Positions 11,030 through 21,598 of a DNA stretch of 64,000 nucleotides are shown piece by piece. Location of the stretch: NCBI GenBank assembly GCA_025435555.1, contig JAIWWG010000122.1, positions 19,052 to 83,051 on the forward strand, read 5' to 3'. The notes beneath the pieces are model-generated. The model had not been told where the DNA came from. It worked only from the letters and a program-made list of their open reading frames with translations, and did not search any database. The translations under genes were made by a program, and so were the position numbers. The stretch comes from Chytriomyces cf. hyalinus JEL632. Taxonomy: Eukaryota; Chytridiomycota; Chytridiomycetes; Chytridiales; Chytriomycetaceae. Position 1 is the first letter of the stretch; every line of letters starts with the position of its first letter.

Positions 11030-12244
11030 TCATTTATTCTGAGAATCTTCCCGAACCACAGAAACCTGCGACGCAACATCACTCCCACTGCCAACAGTCT
11101 TCCCACTCAAAATGCTCGCAACATTCGGTCGAAACCAAACAGACGCCGCCGAGTCATCCGACCCACTACTCACATTCACAACTCCAGCTCCTCTAACGCG
11201 GTCCATCGAAATCACGACGCCTTCATCCTGCGAGAATGCGCCGGCGCCATAACTTCCAGACCGGGTGAGGTTTTCGCGTCTGGCAATTGCATTGTCGTTC
11301 ATGTTTCGGAATGTTTCGAGTTCGTGTGCGGGAATTGCGTCTTCAGAGACCCATTCTTCTTGAAGCGTGGGGTGGTCTAAATATTGGACAAAGTATAAAA
11401 CGCGGCCTTCAGGAGTCACACGAGTTTTGATGATGCGTTCAATTACAATGGGGCTTGTAACGATGCGGGTTTCGGTTGTGGCGGTGGCTTTACGGTGAAG
11501 GATCCAATTGGAAATGTTGAACGGAGGAGTTTGGCCAGCCGCCGTGGTCGATTGCGCTGCAAGAACAGTTGAATCGAATTTTGGAAGGTTCCAACTGGCT
11601 CTCAATGAAATGAGTTCGCTTTCAGTCGGGCTAATTTTCGAGATGGGTGTTGGAGGGTGTGGTGACGGGGCATTTTCGACACCACGTGAAATTTGCGCGC
11701 CAGGGTTTTGGTGGTGATAGGGTTGTGTGAGAAGTGGGTTTGAGGCTGGGTTGTTTGACTCGGCGTCGAAAGAATCGTTTGATGGCTGGTTGGGGATGGA
11801 GCGGCGGCCCAGTTGCGCGTAATTTGAAGCAGATTTCCGACGCTTGCACCAGCAAACGACGACAAGCACTAGCAGTGCAACGAATGCAACTGATCCAGAT
11901 GCAATGCCGGCAATGACTGCAGGTTGAAGCGTGTCTGATTGAGCAGCTTCGATTGTGTTTGAAGGAACCGTGGATGCAGAGGTGGCTGTGAATGCTTCCA
12001 GTGGCAGTGTAGACGGCGGTAGGATACTGGAAGTGCTAGTTAAGGTCCTTGTTGCGGTTGAAGAAGTGGGTATTCGAGTTGAAGAAGAAGATGAGCCAGC
12101 CGACGTCGCAGTTGTTGAGGTAAGAGGGTTCAAGAATCCATTGAAGAGACCGCCTGCCGCCGTTGAAGTAGCCGTGACTGCTGGAGGTGGAAAGAAGGGA
12201 AAGAGCCTGGTGTTGGGCTGTGGTGCCTGTGTCGATGCGCTCAT
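11030..12244 (-). CDS. Single-pass membrane protein with chromo-like cytoplasmic domain
   Basis: 404 codons from ATG 12244. Residues 1-105 are Ser/Thr/Ala-rich (likely O-glycosylated ectodomain) with no clear cleavable signal. One strong membrane helix follows at about 108-132 (AVIAGIASGSVAFVALLVLVV) with CWCKRRKS as a stop-transfer. The tail is low-complexity, except about residues 272-325. There the pattern VIERIIKTRV..EGRVLYFVQYLDH....EEWV resembles a chromo or chromo-barrel/Tudor-knot fold. It is divergently transcribed with the related membrane protein at 12506. Function unknown; a sensor or scaffold at the plasma membrane is only a guess. Ends in DSQNK. Confidence 0.7.
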   Translation of the reverse strand: MSASTQAPQPNTRLFPFFPPPAVTATSTAAGGLFNGFLNPLTSTTATSAGSSSSSTRIPTSSTATRTLTSTSSILPPSTLPLEAFTATSASTVPSNTIEAAQSDTLQPAVIAGIASGSVAFVALLVLVVVCWCKRRKSASNYAQLGRRSIPNQPSNDSFDAESNNPASNPLLTQPYHHQNPGAQISRGVENAPSPHPPTPISKISPTESELISLRASWNLPKFDSTVLAAQSTTAAGQTPPFNISNWILHRKATATTETRIVTSPIVIERIIKTRVTPEGRVLYFVQYLDHPTLQEEWVSEDAIPAHELETFRNMNDNAIARRENLTRSGSYGAGAFSQDEGVVISMDRVRGAGVVNVSSGSDDSAASVWFRPNVASILSGKTVGSGSDVASQVSVVREDSQNK

Positions 12245-12505
12245 TTCAGCGAAGTGTTCAATGATCGATTTCCGCAGAGTTCAACTGCTGATTTTTGTTT
12301 TATTTTCTTTCTATTTTGTTTTCTCTTCTATTTTATTTACAGCCTCGGGGCGCATATTCTCTCTTCTGAAACTGAGGAGTCTGTTATGGTGACCGCTTTC
12401 GAGTTTCGAGTTTCACGACAAGTGCTTTTGAGTGAGAGTGAACATGGGTGCGTTTGAACCTGAGCATTTATTTATCGTTTAATTTATTTACGTTTTAACA
12501 TCAGC
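12245..12505. promoter_or_regulatory. Shared divergent promoter region
   Basis: 261 bp separate the start codons of two head-to-head membrane-protein genes. The region is AT-rich with long T-tracts (12290-12345) and TTTATTTA-like stretches near 12466-12495. No specific factor site is recognised. Confidence 0.4.
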
Positions 12506-14235
12506 ATGAGCGGACTCATCGGTTTCCTGCAACAACCGACATCCACCGCATCCGCGCCTCTTGCAGATGGAACTAATCCTCCTCCCGGACGCACGTTTCT
12601 CCCGCTTTTAACTGCTTCGACGAACAACGCCATCGTGCCACAGCCCGCCCAACAAACCCCCACAGCTTCTCTCGGCGAACAGTCCCCAACCTCTTCCGCA
12701 CCCCCGTCGTCAAACCTCTCCGCTGGATGGATTGCACTCCTGACTCTCGGCATCACCTTTGCATTTGTCCTCATTCTGTTCCTCATCTTTATTTGCGTTG
12801 TTCGCGTGAGGAACAGAAAACGTGCAGCAAAGAGAGATTCTTTGGGCGAAAGCCTTCTTCCTCTTGGAAGCACATCCTACGAATCAAGCATGATTCCTCT
12901 TTCCGAATCTCAAACCGCGAATTCAACAATGTCGAAATCAGTGTCAAGCTTTGTCATCAAACCAAAAACGGGCACTCTGCCCAAAACACCACCGGTTCCG
13001 TCGTCGAAAGGAAATGCGTTCGTGAATCTCGTTGAACAGGCTGTGGCTGTTGCGAAGCGGGATACAGTGGGTTCAAATGCGAATCGGTTGTTTGGCGGAC
13101 CTGTGTCGGTGGAGGTGGACAAGTTGAGCGAGCTTGTGTCGAGTGCTGTAACTGCAAGCAGTGGCGTTGGATCGGTCGCTTTGGCAGATACACCGTATGC
13201 GGTTATTGGTGGAGATGAGATCACGTCTTCCAGCGGATCTGGCACATCTGAAGTCATTGCGGTCGAAAATGGGTCTGCGACATCAACTACGACAACTACG
13301 ACCATCACAAAAACAAAGACAATCAAGACGACAATGAAGAACGGGGTTGCAGTGTCTGTAACCGAGGATGTGGATTCAAACACGGCCAGCGCTATTTCAA
13401 ACAAGAATTTGGCTGGATCCAGTGTGGTTGATATTCCCGTCCATCTCATTGCGAAATCCAGGCTCAACCCACAGATTGAGGTGGCTGCTTTCCAAGCAAA
13501 GGCGTTACCAGCAACTGGACCCACCCGCACCGCGAATGGGAAATCATGGATTGACAATGACCACAACAGAATGTAAATCCTTTGTTTTTTCTTTTTGTTC
13601 AAGCTTGGCATTTTTGTTGATCCTTCCAATTACCAGTATCCCGGTCCTGGCACCCGTTACGGCGCTGACAGACTCAACATCCCCCGAAGAAACGCGCATG
13701 TCTTCTTACACGCTGCCGACGACAACAACGCAACACGCGCAACTCGAATCCAGTTTACGCGCAAATCTCCCGTCCGTCTCTGAAATCCCGCTTGACTATG
13801 CCTCCCTCGAGTCTCCGTTCTCGCAGTCGCGAATTGTCACTTCGAATCCTCTGCGCAATCCTGGCAGCGAAAACACGCAGTTGGCGCAACACAATTTGCA
13901 GTCGTTTGTTTTTATTGCGCTTCGAGGACACTGTGAAGCGGTATGAGGATGAGTGTATGTTGCATGCAGGTGATTTGGTGCGCGTTGTCAAATTTACTGG
14001 TGATGCGTGGTGTTATGTGGAGGTGTTTGGTGCTGTTCCGTTACAAGTTGCTGGTGCGATTAAGGTTGTGGCAGCGGACAATGCATCTGGCATGCGGAGC
14101 GGATTTGTACCGCTGTTTGTTGTTGAAAGTGTTGGACTTGATACAAATCTGGGCGGGGATGATCACCCAGACAAGTTGAAAAGGTATTGGAGCTTGCGGC
14201 AGCAGAGCGTGCATGAGGATGAACCTGTGGTCTGA
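12506..14235 (+). CDS. Single-pass membrane protein with C-terminal SH3-like domain
   Basis: ATG at 12506. Residues 1-73 are Ser/Thr/Pro-rich. The membrane helix at about 74-98 (WIALLTLGITFAFVLILFLIF) is followed by RVRNRKR. A long Ser/Thr-rich tail includes a Thr-rich run near residue 255. A 64-bp intron (13573-13636, GTAAAT...ACCAG) joins to a second exon. Its end has SH3 features: YEDECMLHAGDLVRVV, DAWCYVEVFG and GFVPLFVVE (about 13942-14130). The SH3 part lies one frame away from the upstream exon reading (which hits TGA at 13944). The likeliest cause is one extra G at 13940-13941; an unseen intron is the alternative. SH3 domains bind proline-rich peptides, which fits a membrane-anchored adaptor. 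Related in plan to its neighbours on both sides. Confidence 0.6.
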
Positions 14236-14480
14236 GTGTGGGTGCGCGTGGATGCGAATGGATGTTTTATGTCATTCTGCTTTCTTTTCGTATACTTTTC
14301 TCTGTGTTTAAGACGGTCAACAAACATATATCTACAACGCATGGACTTGGGATCTTGTTTCGAAAAGAGGTTCGCTCTGAACACCGGCAAATGGCACTGT
14401 AAAATTTATCGAGTGTCCAAATAGATTCGTCAGTGTTCAACTCCATCAAAAACAACACCCCATCTCATCTCATCCCGCGC

Positions 14481-15233
14481 ATGAGTCTAAACACCAGCAC
14501 CAACAACCGACCCGCACCCACCAACTCCATACCCTCAACAGCTGCGAGGAAGCTCTTTGAAGGCCTTCGAACCGACTTCAACACCCTCTCGACCCAACCT
14601 CCTCTGCTCATCTTTCAACAACCGCCTCGAACAACCTTCATCACCCGCCACATCTACTCAGTCAGCACCAGCAGCAACCAGCATCAACTACCGCATCAAC
14701 TTCTGGAGCGGATGCATCTTCAGGCGCTCTTGCCCTTTCAGACTCTGCTGTCGCAGGCCATCGCAATTGCATCGACAAGCGTATTCATTCTTCTTCTGAT
14801 AATACTATTCATCTGTATATCGCGCATGTGCAATACATGTAAACAACGAAAGAAATCTGCAAACGCCGTAGATTCCCTTCCCCGCCAACAATACCGTCAA
14901 CTCCACAACTCCAACAGCAACACAAACATCCCGCGAAACTCAGACTCCTCTCCTACAAACAAAACGGGCAATCCAGCTCTCGACGCGCTGATTGGGAATA
15001 CACCCACCTTCCATGAACGTACGCCGGGGAAAAGTTTCATCATTACTCCGAGGATTGTTGCAGGTGGTTCGACGGTACGTGCGAGTCCGGCTGTAGTTGC
15101 GAGTGCTGAGATGGCTACAGTGGAGGAGGTGCAGCCGATTTTGCGAAAGAAGCAGGATGTGTTGGGGAAGGATGCGCAAGCGTCGATACAGATTTTGGAG
15201 GAACATCCGATTAAGGGTGCGCCTCCTTTGTAG
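14481..15233 (+). CDS. Small single-pass membrane protein, same family
   Basis: The start MSLNTSTNN parallels MSAST and MSGLI of the two upstream genes, so ATG 14481 is preferred to an upstream in-frame start at 14433. About 250 residues: a Thr/Ser/Gln-rich N-terminal part, one membrane helix (AIAIASTSVFILLLIILFICI) followed by CKQRKKS, and a short tail with GKSFIITPRIVAGGSTV. No C-terminal domain is recognised. Tandem arrangement and shared plan suggest duplication from the 12506 gene with loss of the SH3 exon. Function unknown. Confidence 0.6.
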   Translation: MSLNTSTNNRPAPTNSIPSTAARKLFEGLRTDFNTLSTQPPLLIFQQPPRTTFITRHIYSVSTSSNQHQLPHQLLERMHLQALLPFQTLLSQAIAIASTSVFILLLIILFICISRMCNTCKQRKKSANAVDSLPRQQYRQLHNSNSNTNIPRNSDSSPTNKTGNPALDALIGNTPTFHERTPGKSFIITPRIVAGGSTVRASPAVVASAEMATVEEVQPILRKKQDVLGKDAQASIQILEEHPIKGAPPL

Positions 15234-15518
15234 GATCGAAGGGGATGGATGGGTGTGGGTGCAGTGTGGATTGTGCCTCGCGCCTTTTTTTTGGACAGGG
15301 CAAATGAAGGGGCAGGGTTCGAAACCAGCGGGAAACAGCGCCAGCGTGCATGGAGAGATTCAGGGATTTAGCGTAGTATTATTTTTATATCTGTACCATG
15401 AATCTCTCTCGTTGGTATGAACTGGTGAATAGTCGAAAATATCTGAAAACAAAGGCGAACCACCAGACTTAAAGCGAAAAAAAAAAAAAAAAAAAACGAG
15501 AAAAAAAAACTGAGAAGC

Positions 15519-16595
15519 ATGCATCTGCTCAACCTGCCCATCGAAGTCCATGCGCACATCTTTCTGCAGCTGGACCCATTCAAGACCGCAAAGCACCAGT
15601 GTGTCTGCCGCTCCCTCAAAAACGTATTGACAGGCCCTCCCTTCTCGACCATGATTGGCCTCGTTCATGTTGGTCACTTCTTCAATGTAGTTACGGGACG
15701 CGATACGGATGCCTTCTGTTTTGTTACACCGCCTCTTTTGGGGAAAGCTTCCAAAGACAAGTCCAAGCAGAAGTGAGCCAAGTCTTCAAAGCAAAACGAT
15801 TCCATCCTAGTCCCTTGAAAACATCGAGCAATGTTATATGAATCCCTGTCAAGTCAAGCAACGTGGCTTCTCTTTCGGAATGCTTCCCTTTGGACGTCCA
15901 TGCCAGCTATGAATCTTTTTGCTTGGCTGGCACCCTGCCAAACGCAATCGGCAGCCTGAAATAGTTGACATCCCTGGACTTGGAAGGTCATTTGCTGTAT
16001 GGCCCCATTCCATGCAGTTTGGGCAAACTCATCAAGCTAGCCACTCTCAACTTGATGGGCACTCACATGACTGGTCCCATTCTGTCGGAGGAGGCCAATC
16101 TCTTCAACTTGAGGAAGCTGAATTTAAGTTGCGTGTGTCTTGACGACATGATACCCGTCAGTTTTGGGAATCTGATCCATCTGGAGGTGCTGGATATGTC
16201 TGACGCAGGCTGACTGGCTCGATCCCCTGCGAGTTTTCGAAACATGGTCTACTTGGTGGATTTGCGTCTGCAAAATAACGAGCTTTCCGGAAACGTGCCG
16301 GATTTGTTTGGAGGGAATGCCCCAACTGCAAACTGTGAATTTGAGCAAGAACCGACTGGAAGGACCAATACCAGTCTCAATCGGTCAATGCCTGCAACTT
16401 ACCAAGCTTGAGTGCAACCGGAATGGATTTTCAGGTGCTATCCCTCCAGCGATATTCCGACTACCATTGCTTCAGAGTTTGAAATTATGTATATTTGAAG
16501 CAGTCTTTTGCGCGGAAACACTTAAATTAATAATTATGCTCGACTATATCGCATACTTCGATGCTTCCGATGGAATCAGTGTGCGCGCGGATTGA
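15519..16595 (+). pseudogene. F-box/LRR pseudogene, plus strand
   Basis: Opens with a well-kept F-box (LLNLPIEVHAHIFLQLDPF, then VCRSLKNVLTGPP and FCFVTPP), then stops at 15776. LRRs reappear in other frames: 15965-16213 (LTSLDLE-type, LGKLIKLATLNLMGTHM) and 16308-16595 (LQTVNLSKNRLEGPIPVSI). At least three frame breaks. It ends early, without the second LRR block. It is preceded by an A-rich run (15478-15510). It is the only substantial family member on this strand. Confidence 0.75.
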
Positions 16596-16599
16596 GTGG

Positions 16600-17910
16600 T
16601 TGCACTCAAAACTTTATTTTTGGAAACGTGGTTTACCAACTTTATTTAAAAAAGAGATTCAGCGTCAGCCGAGAGCTTTCACCCTCGTTGTCCAGTGGGA
16701 GCCGCGAGGAGGCCCTGAATCATGTCCCACCAAAACAGGTATAAGTAAGATGAAAGGAAATAAACTAAGGCACTGCGAAAGAAATAAAGGCACTGCAAAC
16801 AAAACAAACAATAAAGGCACTGCAAAAGAAAAACAACTATTCGTGGCTTCCAAGAAGCTCCCCCGCCAAGCAACGCTGTCCACCTGCGTGCCAAACCCTC
16901 TCCAATTGTTGCGACCCACCGCAGGCCATCACCCGTAACCGACTCGCACTCGTGTTCATTCGATTCCTTGGCTCATTGTCCGTCTTTCGATGGGCTCCTG
17001 GGTTCATCAAGCTTCAGTCTGGTAGTCCGCACACACAACCGTCGGAACTCGACCGGGTGAACTTGTTTTTCCAAACCCGTAGACGGCGTCTTGTCACAGC
17101 ATGGGGGTCTTTTTTCCAGCCTCGTTTAGCGCGTGCGGTGCTGTGTGGAAGTGAAGACGCCGTCAATGTAGATAGATTGTCGGCCGAGTCCAGTGTGTAA
17201 GAGTGTACTAGATGGTGGTGTGTGTGTGCGAGGCCAGACGTGGGCGAGAACACCAGGAGCCTAAAGAAAGATGACTTTGAGTACAAGTAAATAAAATAAA
17301 ACACGGTCAAAGAGAGAATGTACTCCCCATTGCTCAAGCTATCGCGGTCACTTGCGGCTGCTTCCTGTTGTCAGCTCGACCCATACACTCGACACGTGGG
17401 ACCAGCAGCCCCCTGCCGATCCGTGGGACAAACGGTCAAGGCTACGGGACAAGCGAGGGAGGCGGCCGGCGACCGGTTGTAGCCGTTTCCAAACTTGCGT
17501 AGCGACCACAAGAACACCCGGCCTATTCGCGTGCCATGAGCGTCGTCCTGCCGAGCCTGCTGCTACAGGCCGGGATTCGATCGCTAGAATGGGGAAGCGG
17601 GCGCGAGCTTAGAACTTGGGTGCTTGCAATTGGCCACTTGAGGTGCCGGGAACGGGAGTGGCTGTCTGCTTCCCATGCTGTGTATCCAACACGATACTGA
17701 AAGTATGCGAGAGGGACAGTGGGTGGTTGGGTCGTCTTTTTTTTTGTTTTTTGTTTTGGGAAAGCCAGCCAATTTATACCCTTTTTTCACTTTTTCTGGG
17801 CATTGTCTTCAGGGTTTCGTGAAAATTATTGGCTGTGTAAACAATGACCTTTTCTGACGCCCGTATCCCGCGAGGACCTGACAGATTTGAGTAGAGACGG
17901 ATGACGGCGG
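16600..17910. other. Gene-poor stretch
   Basis: About 1.3 kb with no ORF that has recognisable domains or consistent codon patterns on either strand, and no tRNA or rRNA that I can fold by eye. It holds a small tandem repeat at 16767-16823 and T-rich runs near 17735-17800. It may be non-coding or contain unrecognised exons. Confidence 0.5.
16767..16823 (+). repeat. Three-copy aaggcactgc repeat
   Basis: The decamer AAGGCACTGC occurs three times within 57 bp (16767, 16787 and 16814), separated by A-rich spacers. Copy number and spacing are seen directly; no function is implied. Confidence 0.7.
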
Positions 17911-18630
17911 TCATTTTGAGCTACTTTGGAGCTGTCTGACGTGTCGGATGCGGCGCTGAGCGAGCATCAAAGTCTGTGTTTGACAGGTCCCGCAACTGGT
18001 CATTTGCGCTTGGACCAAGAAATCGGGGTTGGGGACCAGTAACACAAAAAAATGACGCCATCTCCTGCAAGGAAGGAGAATTAAGAAATGTACCCCGCGA
18101 TACTTAACAGCTTTATTGACATGCAGAAGGAGTAAGGCAGCGATTTGCCGTGCTGTCTGAAGTGCTCGACAGCCTTTTGGCAGATCCAAAAATTGTTGGC
18201 GAACTGGAGATGGGAGGGCACGCGACCCCCCTGGTCCATCTGGCCTGTGAGAAGTATTGGACCAAGGGGCTGAGGCTGACTCACTGGTCGACGTGCTTCC
18301 AAAGTAGGCGTGCATCTGGTTGACAGCCGCTCCATCATAACTGCACTCAAAGCAGGCCGCTGTACTCCACACACGTGTGTGCCCATGCCGCTGCTGGCAT
18401 TTTTCACAGGTCCAAGTAATTACTTTGTCTCGGCGACACGGTTGGACATGCTCTTGGCTGCATATAGAGAAGTACAGCTGAATTTCAAATAAATATGTAT
18501 GTATATAGCCGGTATGCCTCTGATAAACCCAACACTGTGACGCGCCGACCCATCTTATGTCCTTTCCCCAAAAACGCGATCCATATTTTCCAAGTAGATA
18601 TTCGTGCTCGGCTAACCAACCCTCAGGTAA
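17911..18630 (-). other. Open frame with Cys4 (RanBP2-like) motif, no start codon
   Basis: The minus frame is open from about 18630 to the stop at 17911 (roughly 240 codons) but has no ATG until after the motif. It contains EYLLGKYGSRFWGKD and then W-T-C-x2-C-x14-C-x2-C (TWTCEKCQQRHGH ... AACFEC). This is like a RanBP2-type zinc finger but with wider spacing. Such fingers bind ubiquitin or RNA. It could be an internal exon of a gene sharing the strand with the MIF4G relic, or a decayed gene. Confidence 0.3.
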
Positions 18631-18646
18631 CGCACTATGCTTTCAA

Positions 18647-19784
18647 TTACATTCGCATCGGCCGAATCCTCTTCAACGTGTCCAGTACTGCCAGTCCCTC
18701 TTCCAACTGAGCTAAATATTCCACGACCCTGCAAAGATGCCAATACAGCTTCTCACCCTCCTTCGCTTCAAGTGGGGAATGGATTTCTTTGATTGTTGAT
18801 GGTCCCTGAATCGCAAGCGAGGTTGCCATTGCCGTTCACGCGCGTTCATCACCTTCAAAAGCGCACAGCGGCTTCCAAAGCAAACATCAGAATCCGCACT
18901 CAGCCATTCAATACGATCCATCTGGTTCTTGAACTCGCTGGAATTTTCTTGCTCAAGCCGCTTTCCAACAATCAAAAGAACTTCGACGACGCAGTCAATT
19001 TCAATGTCGCTACGGATATCAAACGTGTCCAGTAAAGTAGAGATACATCTCCGCATGAGATGGATTGGTATCATGTCCAATTTGAACAACTCGCCAATAA
19101 ATGCAACTCTCCCGACTATACGACGATTCTGCTTGTCCCATGTTTGTTCAAAAAACGGGTCCCATTGATGTCTCTGGATCCAGGCCATCCGTTCCTGGCA
19201 AATTTCAATAAACAACAACCTTAAACGAATCACCACCAAGTTGCTGAGAATTCGCTTTAAACAGCTCGATGCTCAGATAAAGGCAAAGTTATGCGTGCAT
19301 AGGGTTGGTAAATGCGCTGGTCCGCCGCGTGCCTGAAAATCAAGTAACGTTAGACAACTGGCAGTTCCCAAAGACGCCGTCAGAAATAGGCCGAAATAGC
19401 GTGGGGCCAGAATGCTTAAGTTTTCGGGTGTGATTTTGTTGAGGATACTTGTCGCCTGTCGGTTTGCAGAATCAACTAAAAGAGTGAGACGTTCCGTCGC
19501 AGTTGGGATTAAGCATCATGCGCGGTTTTCATTTGTTCTCAGCTCGCGAGTTGGGCTCTGTTGAATGGGTTCCACCGTGGAGAGTTTCATCTGACTGGTT
19601 TAAATGAGTGCTTGAGGCAGGCAGAGGAGAACAGATTCCAGTTGTTGCTTGGCGGAGGGCATATTCAGCGCTTTCCTGTGAAGAGATATTACAGATGACG
19701 GCATTCGCATCGCATGCTCATATATGTACCATCTGAGCGTCAATGGAGTCTAGCTGCGCCCACAGTTGTTCAGTCTCGTCCATT
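18647..19784 (-). pseudogene. MIF4G-domain (eIF4G-like) gene, broken
   Basis: First exon ATG at about 19784 (MDETEQLWAQLDSIDAQM), then a 55-bp intron. Further on, ILNKITPENL (19400s), LFIEICQERM (19190s), VGRVAFIGELFKLDMIP (about 19120) and VEVLLIVGKRL are hallmarks of the eIF4G MIF4G domain. GPSTIKEIHSPLEAKEGEK (18735-18790) matches the segment just behind it in eIF4G. The frame changes at about 18812 between ERQWQPR and GPSTIKEIH without room for an intron. An in-frame TGA also lies upstream of the LFIEICQ motif, near 19275. eIF4G's MIF4G binds eIF4A. No eIF4E-binding, PABP-binding or MA3 region is seen. It is a truncated pseudogene or carries sequence errors. Confidence 0.6.
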
Positions 19785-20009
19785 TTTTTTTTCCGTTCCT
19801 TTTTTTTTTCACTTTATTTACCATTTCCTTTTTTTTTTTCAGTAGTCAGACAGCTGAATGTTGCCCACTCTTTCATCTCTTTTCCTTAATTTTATCGTGC
19901 TGGAAATTGATGTAGATCTGCTTCGGTACTATCTCCCCAGTTTATTTCATCAAAGACTGGTAATAATTTCCCATACTTGTGACGTGCATTATTTTCCATC
20001 ACAACAATC

Positions 20010-21527
20010 TCATTGCGGCGTTTGATTCGGGTATGAACCAAGAACATTGATCATCAGACAGAACGCCTTCATTTCTTTCAGAGCATTCTTGACGTTTTCG
20101 TCCTGATAATGTCCCGTGAATTCGATAAAAAAGTTGTAATTCCTGCGTGAAAAGAGGCGTTGATCAATCTACTGCCGATAAAACGCATGAATGCAGCCAC
20201 AAACCAGTTCATGGCTCCACTCGGCCTCGAATCAATTTTCGTCAGATTAATCTCATACCGCTTCAACACACTCAACGCGTCCACAAGTGACCCGGGTGAA
20301 CCGATGATCCACAGTGAAATACAACAGTGTCTTGTCATTGCCAGTGGGTACGGGATCGCAAGCATCGCCGAGAATAAAGAAACGTGTCGTGTTGGATTTT
20401 TTGTCTTCAATGTTGCGTTCGAGAATGTTGAGTGAATATAAATCTGCGCATTGTTCGCTGCAGATTGCTGCGGAGAAGGGTTCCTTGGACGCGAGAAGAG
20501 CGGCGGTAGAGTTGCTTGAGACTGTGACGCGTTCGATTCCTTTCAAGTTTTTTTCGTACCATTGCGCAGTTTGGCCGATTGACTGACAGAGATTTGAAAA
20601 TGGATCAGTGACTTTGCGCAAAAATTTCGAGCTTCGACGAGCATCAATAGAACCTGGTAATGGCTGTAGACTTTTCGAATCTCAGATTTGCTGTCGCAAG
20701 TGCTAAGGAGGCAGTGATGGATCGGCAAATAATCTTCGGCACGAATCTGCAATGAATACTTGATTAGCACATTCGTCAAGCAACGGAGAGCAGTTTCGCG
20801 AAAGCATTCGAAACCTGAACACCGGCAAGCCCACCCTTCTGCCCTTCCAAAACAGAAACAAACGCATCCAATGTGGCATCCACATTTCCCATCGTAGAAT
20901 TTTCGATCGGAACAACACCATATGTGACGGTTTTATCTGCAACTGCTTTAAAAATGTCCATGATGGTGGGCATATCCGTGTATGCAACAGAATCGCCGAA
21001 ACGCGCTTGTGCGACTTGGGAAGTGTAAGAACCCCTGGGTCCCAAGAAACCGACAGTGATTTTACGTTGCAGCGAGATGGAAGCTGACATGATTTCACTG
21101 AATGCAATGTGTGAGTGAGCTTGAAGAAAAAAAAAAAAAAAAGTGTAAATCGGAAAGTACCGGTAAATAGCCTCAATCGCTGTATCCTTCAACGGTCCCG
21201 CGTTCAATTTCTTGACCCTTTCATACACTTTAATCTCGCGTGCAGGTTGATGAATGTGTTCCTCTTTCGCTGGTCGCTTTCCATTCGCATTGTGTACATC
21301 GGAAGGGTCGGATTCGATGGCTGCGGCGGCTGCAGAACCTTTCGCCAGGCCAATGTTGATGGAGACTTGTGCCCGTTCGTTCAGCAGGTTGATCTGTTGG
21401 CAGATGGGTCAGATGAACATAGAGCTGGGTGATGAGTGCAGTCAGTCACCAGCTGGGAGTCGAGCGAGTCGATGCGTTGGCGAAGGAGGGGCAGATGGAG
21501 GGGCAGTGACTGCGAGTCGGTGTTCAT
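20010..21527 (-). CDS. Bifunctional chorismate mutase-prephenate dehydratase (P-protein)
   Basis: Six exons: 21450-21527, 21161-21393, 20815-21097, 20654-20746, 20205-20582 and 20010-20142; introns 56-71 bp. About 398 residues. AroQ-type chorismate mutase lies at 8-105 (LRQRIDSLDSQL, LLNERAQVSINIG, VYERVKKLNAGPLKD). Prephenate dehydratase follows (GFLGPRGSYTSQVA, PIENSTMGNVDATLD, IHHCLLS, FFILGD). The C-terminal regulatory ACT domain has SPGSLVDALSVL and KIDSRPSGAMNW, the ESRP-type Phe site. It would convert chorismate to phenylpyruvate, probably with Phe feedback. One extra T at 20299-20300 breaks the frame at the ACT domain start, with no room for an intron; possibly a sequence error. This fusion order is typical of bacterial PheA, while yeast uses separate enzymes. 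Confidence 0.85.
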
Positions 21528-21598
21528 GTTTAGATAAGAATTTTATGGCGTGACTCATTTGTATTTATTTACGCAAGTTAAAATCGAACGCTTCGAAA
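21528..21598. promoter_or_regulatory. 71-bp bidirectional promoter
   Basis: Only 71 bp separate the start codons of the P-protein gene (minus) and the APE2 gene (plus), so both must share promoter and 5' UTR sequence. It contains an ATTTATTTA stretch but no recognised TATA box in a standard position. Confidence 0.5.

Noticed and set aside
12910-13629. 239-codon minus-strand ORF
   Set aside because: Antisense shadow of the membrane-protein gene at 12506. Its hydrophobic Val/Phe runs are the complement of Thr/Lys-rich codons, and no domain is present.
17560-17600. tRNA-like T-arm (ccgggattcgatcgc)
   Set aside because: No acceptor stem, D-arm or anticodon arm can be paired around it.
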